From Arenimonas fontis (lineage in GTDB: Bacteria; Pseudomonadota; Gammaproteobacteria; Xanthomonadales; Xanthomonadaceae), in contig NZ_VUOD01000001.1 of NCBI RefSeq assembly GCF_008386465.1, positions 310,001-374,000 on the forward strand: a DNA stretch of 64,000 nt, written 5' to 3'. Shown here in pieces: positions 47,099 to 55,819 of the stretch (position 1 is the stretch's first letter; the number at the start of each line of letters is the position of its first letter). The notes under the pieces were generated by a model. It saw only the letters and a list, made by a program, of their open reading frames with translations, was not told the DNA's origin and ran no database searches. A program made the position numbers and the translations under genes.

Positions 47099-47908
47099 TT
47101 GGCTGAAATCATCGTGGTGACCTCGGGCAAGGGCGGCGTCGGCAAGACCACCACCAGCGCCTCGCTCGCCTGCGGCCTGGCCAGGGCGGGCAAGAAGACT
47201 GCCGTCATCGATTTCGACGTCGGCCTGCGCAACCTCGACCTGATCATGGGCTGCGAACGGCGGGTCGTGTACGACTTCGTCAACGTGGTCAACGGCGAGG
47301 CCAGCCTCAGGCAGGCCCTGATCAAGGACAAACGCTTCGACAACCTGTTCGTGCTGGCCGCATCGCAGACCCGCGACAAGGACGCGCTCACCAGGGAAGG
47401 CGTGGAGAAGGTGCTCAGGGACCTGGGCGAGGACGGCTTCGACTTCATCGTCTGCGACAGCCCGGCCGGCATCGAGAAGGGGGCTTTCCTGGCCATGTAC
47501 TTCGCCGACCGGGCCGTGGTCGTGGTCAATCCCGAGGTCAGCTCGGTGCGTGATTCCGACCGCATCCTCGGCCTGCTTGCCAGCAAGACCCGCAAGGCCG
47601 AGGCCGGCGAGCGCGTGCGCGAGCACCTGCTGCTGACCCGCTACAGCCCCAGGCGGGTCGAGGCCGGCGACATGCTGTCGATCAAGGACGTGCAGGAAAT
47701 CCTCGGCCTGGACGTGGTCGGCGTGATCCCGGAGGCGCCGGAAGTGCTGCAAAGCTCCAACGCCGGCGTACCGGTGATCCTGGACGAGGCCTCGCCAGCC
47801 GGCCAGGCCTACCAGGATGCGGTCGCCCGCATCCTCGGCGAGGACCGGCCGATGCGCTTCACCACCGTCGAGAAGAAGGGCTTCTTCTCCAAGATGTTCG
47901 GGGGCTGA
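47099..47908 (+). CDS. minD: septum site-determining ATPase MinD
   Basis: Membrane-associated Walker ATPase that carries MinC and oscillates with MinE; 269 aa. The deviant Walker A KGGVGKTTT is near residue 11, switch I FDVGLRNLDL near 40, and switch II CDSPAGIEKG near 120. The C-terminal amphipathic membrane-targeting helix is KKGFFSKMFGG. The start is TTG 47099 (GACATTGGC), an unusual initiator but the only one that keeps the family N-terminus MAEIIVVTSGKGG. It lies 21 bp after minC. Confidence 0.96.
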   Translation: MAEIIVVTSGKGGVGKTTTSASLACGLARAGKKTAVIDFDVGLRNLDLIMGCERRVVYDFVNVVNGEASLRQALIKDKRFDNLFVLAASQTRDKDALTREGVEKVLRDLGEDGFDFIVCDSPAGIEKGAFLAMYFADRAVVVVNPEVSSVRDSDRILGLLASKTRKAEAGERVREHLLLTRYSPRRVEAGDMLSIKDVQEILGLDVVGVIPEAPEVLQSSNAGVPVILDEASPAGQAYQDAVARILGEDRPMRFTTVEKKGFFSKMFGG

Positions 47909-47911
47909 GCC

Positions 47912-48181
47912 ATGGGCCTGTTCGATTTCCTGACCCAGCGCAACCGCAACACCGCCAGTGTCGCCAAGAACCGTCTGCAGATCCTGATCCAGCAGGAGCG
48001 GCGCATGCGCAACGCACCGGACTATCTGCCGGTGCTGCAGCGCGAGCTGCTCGAGGTGATCCGCAAGTACATCAACGTGGAAGCCGAGGCGGTGAAGGTG
48101 GACCTGCACCGCGACGGCGACGCCGAGCTGCTGGACATCTCCGTCACGCTGCCGGACAAGCCGGCGGCCGCCAACGGCTGA
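47912..48181 (+). CDS. minE: cell division topological specificity factor MinE
   Basis: 89 aa. Stimulates MinD ATPase to drive pole-to-pole oscillation. N-terminal membrane-contact segment [23 protein letters not shown] then the dimeric topological domain ([30 protein letters not shown]). It follows minD by 3 bp and precedes the metallopeptidase-like gene by 3 bp. Confidence 0.95.
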   Translation: MGLFDFLTQRNRNTASVAKNRLQILIQQERRMRNAPDYLPVLQRELLEVIRKYINVEAEAVKVDLHRDGDAELLDISVTLPDKPAAANG

Positions 48182-48184
48182 GAC

Positions 48185-48766
48185 ATGGCGGGCGACCCCG
48201 CCCCGGCCGCGGTCGCCGCCGCTTCACCGTCGCCAGGCCGCGCAGAAACGCCGGCGGGGGACGGGCATTCCCCGGGCGGTGCGGTGTCGGCCGGTAGCCC
48301 GCCAGGCTCCCCGGCGGTGCTGCGCCTGGCCGACGTCGGTTTCGAGGCGGCCACCGCCCTGCTGGCCGGTTACGGCCTGCGGCTGGAGCGCGTGCCCGAA
48401 GGCCGGCCGATCCCCGGCAGCTACTGGGGCGAGTGCGAAGCCGGCCTGATCGGCAACACCGTCTACGCCCGCGCCGACACCCCGGTGCATTCCCTGCTGC
48501 ACGAGGCCTGCCACCTGATCGTGATGCCGGCGGAGCGACGCGCTGCCGTGCATACCGACGCCACCGATTCGGTGGCGGAGGAGGACGCCGCCTGCTACCT
48601 GCAGATCCTGCTGGCGGATCGTTTGCCCGGCGTCGGCCGCGAGCGGCTGATGGCCGACATGGATGCCTGGGGCTACAGCTTCCGGCTGGGCAGCGCCCGC
48701 GCCTGGTTCGAAGGCGATGCCGAGGATGCCCGCGCCTTCCTGGCCGGGCGCGGGCTGCCGTCCTGA
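48185..48766 (+). CDS. putative ImmA/IrrE-like zinc metallopeptidase downstream of minE
   Basis: 193 aa. The first ~45 residues are low-complexity Ala/Pro/Gly. The core has an HExxH motif at about 105-109 (LLHEACHLIV) and, about 25 residues on, EEDAACYLQILLADRL, resembling the third-ligand helix of ImmA/IrrE (M78) peptidases, where an acidic pair precedes A-x-x-F/Y-A-x-x-L. This resemblance is my reading, not a search result. It sits 3 bp after minE, so it belongs to the min operon. Substrate and link to division are unknown. Confidence 0.72.
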   Translation: MAGDPAPAAVAAASPSPGRAETPAGDGHSPGGAVSAGSPPGSPAVLRLADVGFEAATALLAGYGLRLERVPEGRPIPGSYWGECEAGLIGNTVYARADTPVHSLLHEACHLIVMPAERRAAVHTDATDSVAEEDAACYLQILLADRLPGVGRERLMADMDAWGYSFRLGSARAWFEGDAEDARAFLAGRGLPS

Positions 48767-48890
48767 GGCGGCGCCGGCCCCGCATGCGCCCTGTCGGTGG
48801 GGCGGGCGGCGCGGTTCTCGCTTGCGCCGGGCCCGGCGGGGGGACTAGCCTGCGGACCGCATTCCCGCACCATCAGCCTGGAGTGAACCC

Positions 48891-50822
48891 GTGAAATACC
48901 ACCGCGCCCTGCTGGCGCTCGCCGTTTCCGCCGGCTTGTCCGGCCTGGCCGCCTGCACCCCCGCCGACGACAAGTCCGCCGATGCCCGGCCGGCCGAGAG
49001 CGCCGACGAATTCATCGCCCGCGTCAACAAGACCCAGAAGGAGATGACCCCTGAGATCACCTCCGCGTTCTGGCTGTCCTCCACCTACATCAATGCCGAC
49101 AGCCAGCGGGTCGCCGCCGCCGCCAACGAGCGCGCCCTGGCGACGACCAACGGCTTCATCGAGCAGGCCAAGTTGTACGACGTGAGCGCGCAGAAGCCGG
49201 AAACCGCCCGCGCCCTCACCCTGATCAAGGTCGGCGCCTCGATGCCGGCTCCGCGCGATCCGGCAAAGCTCAAGGAACTGACCACGATCGCCTCGGGCAT
49301 GGAGGCCGCCTACGGCGCCGGCAAATGGTGCGTGGACGGCGATTGCAAGGACATCGGCCAGATCACCGACATCCTGGCCGACATCGAAGGCCACAGTTAC
49401 GACCAGCTCAAGGCCGCCTGGGAGGGCTGGCACACCATCTCGATCCCGATGCGCAAGGACTACCAGCGCTTCGTCGAGCTGACCAACGAGGGCGCCAGGG
49501 AAATGGGTTACGCCAACACCGGCGAAGTCTGGCGCGCCGGCTACGACATGCCCGCCGAGGACTTCCAGGCCGAGGCCGACCGGCTGTGGGGCCAGGTCGA
49601 GCCCCTGTACGAGCAGTTGCACTGCTACGTGCGCGGCAAGCTCGAGGACAGGTACGGCGAGCGCGGCCAGGTGGACGGGATGATCCCGGCCCACCTCACC
49701 GGCAACCTCTGGCAGCAGGACTGGTCGAACCTCTGGCCTCTGGTGCAGCCCTATCCGGACGCCGGCAGCCTGGACATCAGCGCCGCGCTCAAGAAGCAGC
49801 GCGACGCCCTATTGGCCGAAATGGTCGCCGAGGCCGGCGGCATGTCGAAGCTGACCGCCGCCGAGCAGGTCGAGCTCGAGCGCAAGGCCGACCGCGAGAT
49901 GGCCGTGCGCATGACCAAGCTGGCCGAGAGCTTCTACACCGGCCTGGGCATGCCGGCCCTGCCCGAGAGCTTCTACACCGACTCGATGCTGATCCAGCCG
50001 CGTGACCGTGACGTGGTCTGCCACGCCAGCGCCTGGCCCATGAACACCGAGGGCGAGGTGCGCATCAAGATGTGCATCAAGCCGACCGAGGAGGAGCTGA
50101 CCACCATCTACCACGAACTCGGTCACATCTATTACTACCTGGCCTACAAGTCGCAGCCGCCGGTGTTCCAGAACGGCGCCCATGACGGCTTCCACGAAGC
50201 CATCGGCGACACCATCGTGCTGTCCATGACCCCGGAATACCTGGCCTCGATCGGCCTGGTGGACAAGCCGCTGCTCAGCCAGGAAGCGGTGATCAACGCG
50301 CAGATGCGCATGGCCCTGTCCAAGGTGGCCTTCATGCCCTTCGGCCTGCTTATCGACCGCTGGCGCTGGGGAGTGTTCGACGGCTCGATCAGCCCCGAGA
50401 ACTACAACCGCGCCTGGTGGGAGCTGAAGGCGAAGTACCAGGGCGTGGCCCCGGTCGAGCCGCGTGGCGAAGAGTTCTTCGACCCCGGTGCCAAGTACCA
50501 CGTGCCGGGCAACACGCCCTACACCCGCTACTTCCTCTCGCACGTGCTGCAGTTCCAGTTCTACAAGGCGCTGTGCGACGCCGCTGGCCACGAGGGCCCG
50601 CTGTACACCTGCAACTTCGCCAACAGTTCCGAGGCCGGCAAGCGCTACTGGGCGATGATGGAGCGGGGTGCCAGCCAGCCCTGGCAGCAGACCCTCCGCG
50701 AGCTGACCGGCGGCGAGCAGATGGACGCCTCGGCGGTGCTGGAGTACTTCCAGCCGCTGCAGACCTGGCTGCAGGAGCAGAACCAGGGCAAGGACTGCGG
50801 CTGGATGCCGGCCGGTTCCTGA
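48891..50822 (+). CDS. M2-family (ACE-like) peptidyl-dipeptidase lipoprotein
   Basis: 643 aa. Lipoprotein signal MKYHRALLALAVSAGLSG-LAAC puts the lipidated Cys at 22, so the enzyme is anchored in the envelope. Zinc site: H408-E-L-G-H412 (IYHELGHIYYY) with third ligand E436 in DGFHEAIGD. Signatures of angiotensin-converting-enzyme homologues such as FMPFGLLIDRWRWGVF and ALCDAAGHEGPLY are present. It removes C-terminal dipeptides; the natural substrate in bacteria is unclear. The start is GTG. A 14-bp palindrome CGCCGGGCCCGGCG (48825-48838) lies in the 124-bp upstream gap. Confidence 0.93.
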   Translation: MKYHRALLALAVSAGLSGLAACTPADDKSADARPAESADEFIARVNKTQKEMTPEITSAFWLSSTYINADSQRVAAAANERALATTNGFIEQAKLYDVSAQKPETARALTLIKVGASMPAPRDPAKLKELTTIASGMEAAYGAGKWCVDGDCKDIGQITDILADIEGHSYDQLKAAWEGWHTISIPMRKDYQRFVELTNEGAREMGYANTGEVWRAGYDMPAEDFQAEADRLWGQVEPLYEQLHCYVRGKLEDRYGERGQVDGMIPAHLTGNLWQQDWSNLWPLVQPYPDAGSLDISAALKKQRDALLAEMVAEAGGMSKLTAAEQVELERKADREMAVRMTKLAESFYTGLGMPALPESFYTDSMLIQPRDRDVVCHASAWPMNTEGEVRIKMCIKPTEEELTTIYHELGHIYYYLAYKSQPPVFQNGAHDGFHEAIGDTIVLSMTPEYLASIGLVDKPLLSQEAVINAQMRMALSKVAFMPFGLLIDRWRWGVFDGSISPENYNRAWWELKAKYQGVAPVEPRGEEFFDPGAKYHVPGNTPYTRYFLSHVLQFQFYKALCDAAGHEGPLYTCNFANSSEAGKRYWAMMERGASQPWQQTLRELTGGEQMDASAVLEYFQPLQTWLQEQNQGKDCGWMPAGS

Positions 50823-50840
50823 TCCCGCGAGCGTCACCGT

Positions 50841-50868
50841 GCGGCCGGCGGTACCATCCGCTGGCCGC
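50841..50868 (+). repeat. 11-bp inverted repeat around TACCAT
   Basis: GCGGCCGGCGG (50841-50851) and CCGCTGGCCGC (50858-50868) are complementary at 10 of 11 positions (the other a G-U pair in RNA), with TACCAT as a 6-nt loop. It lies 18 bp after the M2 peptidase stop and 15 bp before the Rieske oxygenase ATG. It may be a terminator, an operator over a -10 box, or both. Confidence 0.5.
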
Positions 50869-50883
50869 CCGACCGGAACCCGC

Positions 50884-51957
50884 ATGAACTCCGCCCTGCC
50901 CGACCCGCTGGCCCCGCAGGACCTGGCCCAGGCGACCGCCCTGGAAGCGGCCTTTTACCTGGGCGAGGAGATGCTGGCCCGCGACCGGCGGGCGGTGTTC
51001 GCCCGCAGCTGGCAGCTGGTGGGCCACGAGAACAGCCTGGCCGGCGTCGGCGACCACCTGGTCACCGACCTGGCCGGCCTGCCGGTGCTGGTGGTGCGCG
51101 ACAGCCAAGGCGTGCTGCGGGCCTTCCACAATGTCTGCCGGCATCGCGCCGGCCCCTTGGCCACCTGCAACGGCAAGGGCGCCAAGGCCCTGCGTTGCCA
51201 GTACCACGGCTGGACCTACAGCCTCGAAGGCGTGCTGCGCAGCGCCCCGGAGATGAAGGGCACCCCCGACTTCGAGCCCTCCTCGGTCCGCCTGCCCGAG
51301 CTCCGCGTCGGCCTGTGGCAGGGCCTGGTCTTCGTCGGCAGCGAGGGCGCGCCCGATTTCGCCGACTTCAGCCGCGGACTGGACGAACCCCTGCGTTCAC
51401 TGTCACCGCGCGGCTACCACTTCCATTCGCGGGTGCGCTACGAAGTGGCCTGCAACTGGAAGGTCTACTGCGACAACTACCTCGAGGGCTATCACGTCCC
51501 GCACATCCATCCGGGCCTGAACCGGCTGCTGGACTACCGGCAATACCTGACCGAATGCGGCGACTGGTTCAGCTACCAGTACAGCCCGCTGGAGAGCGAG
51601 GCCGGCCTGTATGGCGACGGCGACGCGCTGTACTACTTCATCTATCCCAATACCATGCTCAACCTGCTGCCGGGACGGCTGCAGAGCAACCGGGTATTGC
51701 CCCTGGGCCCAGACCGCTGCCTGGTAGAGTTCGACTACTACTACGCCGAGGCCGAGACCGGCGCCCGCGAAGCCCGCTTCCACGCCGACCATGCCTTTGC
51801 CCACCAGGTGCAGGACGAGGACATCGCCATCTGCGAACACGTGCAGCGCGGACTGGCCTCCGGCTCCTACCGCAGCGGCCGGCTGAACCCGCACCGCGAG
51901 AACGCCCTGCACCACTTCCACGAACTGCTGCGCGCCGCCTATCGGGCCACGCCCTGA
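50884..51957 (+). CDS. Rieske-type aromatic/amine ring-hydroxylating oxygenase subunit
   Basis: 357 aa. Rieske 2Fe-2S ligands: C85-x-H87 (NVCRHRAG) and C105-x-x-H108 (RCQYHGW). Catalytic non-heme iron site: H204 and H209 (EGYHVPHIHP), bridging D197 (DNYLEG), third ligand in the QDEDIAICEH region. Overall it resembles choline monooxygenase / glycine-betaine demethylase alpha chains more than aromatic dioxygenases, but the substrate is not resolved. No reductase or beta-subunit gene is nearby, so electrons come from elsewhere. Confidence 0.88.
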   Translation: MNSALPDPLAPQDLAQATALEAAFYLGEEMLARDRRAVFARSWQLVGHENSLAGVGDHLVTDLAGLPVLVVRDSQGVLRAFHNVCRHRAGPLATCNGKGAKALRCQYHGWTYSLEGVLRSAPEMKGTPDFEPSSVRLPELRVGLWQGLVFVGSEGAPDFADFSRGLDEPLRSLSPRGYHFHSRVRYEVACNWKVYCDNYLEGYHVPHIHPGLNRLLDYRQYLTECGDWFSYQYSPLESEAGLYGDGDALYYFIYPNTMLNLLPGRLQSNRVLPLGPDRCLVEFDYYYAEAETGAREARFHADHAFAHQVQDEDIAICEHVQRGLASGSYRSGRLNPHRENALHHFHELLRAAYRATP

Positions 51958-52014
51958 ACCGCCCGGACGGCCGCGACGCATTCACTCCGCGGGGCCGAAC
52001 GTGCCCCGGCGCGC

Positions 52015-53217
52015 TCAGGCGTGGGCGATCCGCGCCCGGTACAGCCGCCACAGGCTCCAGGCCGTGAGGGTGAAGCAGGCGGCACCCAGCGCCATCGCCA
52101 GGCCGTCATGGCTGAGCAGCGGCGAGAGCACGCCGGCGATCAGGGCATTCGACAGCAGGCCCATGAACGCCTGCATGGACGAGGCGCCGCCGCGCTGGCG
52201 CGGATACATGTCCAGCAGGGCCAGGGTGACGATCGGGAACACCAGGGCGATGCCGAAGGCGCCCACTGCCGTAGGCAGGACGGCCCAGGGCAGGCTGGGG
52301 GCCTCCGCCAGCAGGTTGTAGACGATGTTGTAAAGCGCAGCCGCCCCGCAAAAACCGAACCCCCATTCGACCAGACGGGTGCCGGGGATGCGGCCGGCCG
52401 CCTTTCCGCTGACCCAGGCACCAAGCATCATGCCGCCGATGGTCGGCACGAAGAACCAGCCGAAATCCTGTTCTCCAAGCCCAAGAAGATCCATCACGAA
52501 GGCCGGGGCCGAGGCGATGTACAGGAACAGCGCGCCGAAGTTGGCGATGCCGGTCAGGGCCAGCAGCTGGAAGCGGCCGTTGCCCAGCATTTCCCGGTAG
52601 CCGGCCAGGATCGGCCCCAGCCGCAGCGGCAGGCGCTGCTCGGGCGGGTGCGTCTCGGGCAGGCCCCAGGCCGTGACCGCCGCCAGCGCCGCGCCGAACA
52701 GGGCCAGGAACCAGAAGATGGCGTGCCAGTCCGCAACGCCCAGGATCCAGCCGCCGATGATCGGCGCGATCGCCGGCGCCACGCCGAAGATCATCGACAC
52801 CTGGCTCATCAGGCGCTGGGCGTCGTCGCCCTGCAGGCAGTCGCGGATCACCGCCCGGCCGACGATCAGGCCGACGCCGGCGCACAGGCCCTGTAGCACG
52901 CGAAAGGCCAGCATCGTGGGCAGGTCCTGCGCAAGCGCCGCGCCCACCGAGGCCAGGGCGAACATCAGGGTGCCGGCCAGCAGCACCTTCCTGCGGCCGA
53001 TCGCATCGGAGATGGGACCGTGGAACAGCGACATCGCCGCATAACCGATCAGGTAGGCGCTGATGGTCTGCTGCATGGCCAGCTTGCCGGCGCCCAGGTC
53101 GGCCGCCATCACCGGAAAGGCCGGAAACACGGTGTCGATCGAGAACGGCCCGAACATGGCCAGGCCCGCCAGGATCAGGGCCAGGCGGGCACGGGGAATG
53201 GCGAGCGGGCTGTTCAT
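52015..53217 (-). CDS. Bcr/CflA-type MFS drug efflux protein
   Basis: 400 aa, 12 hydrophobic helices. MFS motif A is seen as HGPISDAIGRRKVLLAG (residues ~60-76), with the FSIDTVFPAFPVMA first helix and ALPEIxxxLG-like MAADLGAG loop typical of Bcr/CflA, and the GxxxGPxxGG-like APAIAPIIGGWI motif C. It probably exports small hydrophobic drugs. The frame is open further upstream; ATG 53217 fits best. It diverges from parC and converges with the Rieske gene. Confidence 0.9.
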   Translation of the reverse strand: MNSPLAIPRARLALILAGLAMFGPFSIDTVFPAFPVMAADLGAGKLAMQQTISAYLIGYAAMSLFHGPISDAIGRRKVLLAGTLMFALASVGAALAQDLPTMLAFRVLQGLCAGVGLIVGRAVIRDCLQGDDAQRLMSQVSMIFGVAPAIAPIIGGWILGVADWHAIFWFLALFGAALAAVTAWGLPETHPPEQRLPLRLGPILAGYREMLGNGRFQLLALTGIANFGALFLYIASAPAFVMDLLGLGEQDFGWFFVPTIGGMMLGAWVSGKAAGRIPGTRLVEWGFGFCGAAALYNIVYNLLAEAPSLPWAVLPTAVGAFGIALVFPIVTLALLDMYPRQRGGASSMQAFMGLLSNALIAGVLSPLLSHDGLAMALGAACFTLTAWSLWRLYRARIAHA

Positions 53218-53307
53218 CGGCAAGATCGCGACGCGGGAAGCCCGGCAGCGTACCCCCAGGCGTGCTCCGGCCCTTGAACACCGCCCCAACGGGGCGCACG
53301 GCGAGGC

Positions 53308-53351
53308 GGCGCCGATCCGGCGCCGATCCGGCGCCGGCCTGGCGCCGAAGC
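53308..53351. repeat. four 11-bp tandem units each starting GGCGCC
   Basis: GGCGCCGATCC is repeated twice exactly (53308-53318, 53319-53329), followed by GGCGCCGGCCT (53330-53340) and GGCGCCGAAGC (53341-53351). The 11-bp period places the GGCGCC palindromes on one face of the helix, between the divergent MFS and parC genes. Either a degenerate microsatellite-like run or a binding-site array. Confidence 0.7.
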
Positions 53352-53384
53352 TCGCGGCCGACGCGGCGCCGGCACCGGCGGCGA

Positions 53385-53390
53385 TAGAAT
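53385..53390 (+). promoter_or_regulatory. candidate parC -10 box
   Basis: TAGAAT (within GCGATAGAATG) lies 33 bp before the parC ATG. No good -35 is visible; the GGCGCC tandem units end 33 bp upstream, overlapping the expected activator or -35 zone. Confidence 0.4.
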
Positions 53391-53423
53391 GTCGAACCCG
53401 CTTCCCGCACGACCTTGCTCCAC

Positions 53424-55670
53424 ATGACCGAACCCGCCCGCCCCGCCTTCCACGGCTTCGAGCAGATCCCGCTGCGCGAATACGCCGAACGCGCCTACCT
53501 GGACTACTCGATGTACGTGGTGCTGGACCGCGCCCTGCCCTTCCTGGGCGATGGCCTGAAGCCGGTGCAGCGGCGCATCGTCTACGCGATGAGCGAGCTG
53601 GGCCTGGGCGCCGCCGCCAAGCCCAAGAAGAGCGCCCGCACCGTCGGCGACGTGATAGGCAAGTTCCATCCGCACGGCGACAGCGCCTGCTACGAGGCCC
53701 TGGTGCTGATGGCCCAGCCGTTCTCGTACCGCTACCCGCTGATCGAGGGCCAGGGCAACTTCGGTTCGCCGGACGATCCCAAGAGTTTCGCCGCCATGCG
53801 CTACACCGAGGCCAAGCTCACGCCCATCGCGGAGGTGCTGCTGGGCGAGCTGGGCCACGGCACCGTGGACTGGAATCCGAACTTCGACGGCACCCTGCAG
53901 GAGCCCGGCTGGCTGCCGGCGCGGCTGCCGCACCTGCTGCTCAACGGCACCACCGGCATCGCCGTCGGCATGGCCACCGACATCCCGCCGCACAATCTCA
54001 ACGAGGTGGTCAGCGCCTGCGTGCGCCTGCTCGAGGATCCCGACGCCAGCGTCGCCGACCTCTGCGAGCACGTGCGCGGCCCCGACTACCCGACCGGCGC
54101 CGAGATCATCACCCCGGCCGCCGAGCTGCGCGCCATCTACGAAACCGGCGGCGGCAGCCTGCGCGCCCGCGCCAGTTGGGTGCGCGAGCACGGCAACATC
54201 GTCGTCACCCAGCTGCCCTACCAGGTCTCGCCCTCGAAGGTGATCGAGCAGATCGCCCAGCAGATGCGCGCCAGGAAGCTGCCCTGGCTGGAGGACGTCC
54301 GCGACGAATCCGACCACGAGAACCCCGTGCGGGTGGTGCTGGTCCCGCGCAGCAACCGGGTGGACGTCGAGGCCCTGATGGGCCATTTGTTCGCCACCAC
54401 CGACCTGGAGAAGAGCTTCCGGGTCAACTTCAACGTGATCGGCCTGGATGGCCGCCCGCAGGTGAAGAACCTGCGCGACTTCCTCTCCGAGTGGCTGCAG
54501 TTCCGCACCGACACTGTCATCCGCCGTCTGCGCCACCGCCTGGAGCGCGTCGAGCGCCGCCTGCACCTGCTGGAAGGCCTGCTGGTGGCCTTCCTGAACC
54601 TAGACGAGGTGATCCGCATCATCCGCAGCGAGGACGAGCCCAGGCCGGTGCTGATGCGGCGCTTCGGCCTCAGCGAGGAGCAGGCCGAGTACATCCTGGA
54701 GACCAAGCTCAGGCAGCTGGCCCGCCTGGAGGAAATGAAGATCCGCGGCGAGCAGGATGAGCTGGGCAAGGAACGCGAGCAGATCACCGCCACCCTCGGC
54801 AGCAAGGCCAGGCTGCGCAAGCTGGTCAAGGACGAGCTGCTGGCGGACGCCAAGAAGTTCGGCGACGCCCGCCGCTCGCCCCTGGTCGAGCGCGAGGCCG
54901 CCCAGGCAATGAGCGAGACCGAACTGGTGCCCAGCGAGCCGGTCACCGTGGTGCTGTCGAGGAAGGGCTGGGTGCGTGCCGCCAAGGGCCATGACGTGGA
55001 CGCCGCCGGCCTGAGCTACCGCGAGGGCGACGGCCTGCTGCAGGCCGCCCGCGGCCGCAGCACGCAGCAGGTGGCCTTCCTGGATTCCACCGGCCGCAGC
55101 TATTCCACCCTCGCCCACAGCCTGCCCAGCGCCCGCGGCAATGGCGAGCCGCTGAGCGGCCGCTTCAGCCCGCCGGCCGGCGCCGGCTTCGTCGGCCTGG
55201 CCGTGGCGGACAGCGACCAGCGCTACCTGCTGGCCTCCAGCCATGGCTATGGCTTCGTCACCCGCTTCGAGAACTTCACCGGCCGCAACAAGGCCGGCAA
55301 GCAGCTGCTCAACGTCGGCGAGGCCGAGGTGCTGGCGCCGGTGCCCGTCACCGACCCGGCCGGCGACCGGGTGGTGGCCATCACCAGCACCGGCCACCTG
55401 CTGGCCTTCCCGGTGACCGAGCTGCCCGAGCTGGACAAGGGCAAGGGCAACAAGCTGATCCAGATTCCGCCGGCGAAGCTGAAGGCCGGCCAGGAGAAGG
55501 TGGTGGCCGTCGCCAGCGTCCGCGAGGGCGGCGAGCTGACCATCTACAGCGGCCGGCAGAAGCTGGTGCTGTCCTGGCGCGACCTGCAGGCCTACGAGGG
55601 CGCCCGTGCCAGCCGCGGCCACATGCTGCCGCGAGGATTCACCAAGGTGGATCGGGTGGACAGCACTTGA
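53424..55670 (+). CDS. parC: DNA topoisomerase IV subunit A
   Basis: Decatenates daughter chromosomes together with ParE; 748 aa. Active-site tyrosine in AMRYTEAKL near residue 125. The quinolone-resistance region [14 protein letters not shown] keeps the Ser and Glu of sensitive ParC. GyrA-type breakage-reunion domain to ~480, coiled coil around the helix [18 protein letters not shown], then a short beta-propeller C-terminal domain ([42 protein letters not shown]) lacking the GyrA box, which supports ParC over GyrA. ATG 53424 is favoured over a TTG at 53415. parE is not in the window. Confidence 0.96.
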   Translation: MTEPARPAFHGFEQIPLREYAERAYLDYSMYVVLDRALPFLGDGLKPVQRRIVYAMSELGLGAAAKPKKSARTVGDVIGKFHPHGDSACYEALVLMAQPFSYRYPLIEGQGNFGSPDDPKSFAAMRYTEAKLTPIAEVLLGELGHGTVDWNPNFDGTLQEPGWLPARLPHLLLNGTTGIAVGMATDIPPHNLNEVVSACVRLLEDPDASVADLCEHVRGPDYPTGAEIITPAAELRAIYETGGGSLRARASWVREHGNIVVTQLPYQVSPSKVIEQIAQQMRARKLPWLEDVRDESDHENPVRVVLVPRSNRVDVEALMGHLFATTDLEKSFRVNFNVIGLDGRPQVKNLRDFLSEWLQFRTDTVIRRLRHRLERVERRLHLLEGLLVAFLNLDEVIRIIRSEDEPRPVLMRRFGLSEEQAEYILETKLRQLARLEEMKIRGEQDELGKEREQITATLGSKARLRKLVKDELLADAKKFGDARRSPLVEREAAQAMSETELVPSEPVTVVLSRKGWVRAAKGHDVDAAGLSYREGDGLLQAARGRSTQQVAFLDSTGRSYSTLAHSLPSARGNGEPLSGRFSPPAGAGFVGLAVADSDQRYLLASSHGYGFVTRFENFTGRNKAGKQLLNVGEAEVLAPVPVTDPAGDRVVAITSTGHLLAFPVTELPELDKGKGNKLIQIPPAKLKAGQEKVVAVASVREGGELTIYSGRQKLVLSWRDLQAYEGARASRGHMLPRGFTKVDRVDST

Positions 55671-55819
55671 GGAACGACATTCGCGGGTGGATCGGCGCCT
55701 CCGGCCGGAGCTGTCCCGCCACGGCTTTGGGCTGGCAGTGGCTCTTTGCCAGACCAATCATGGCCGTCGTAGCATCGACCGGCCTCCACCCCTTGATCAT
55801 GATCGGTAGCTGAGGGCTC

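Noticed and set aside
53650-53710. Quinolone-resistance mutation in parC
   Set aside because: The [11 protein letters not shown] region keeps the Ser and Glu typical of sensitive enzymes.
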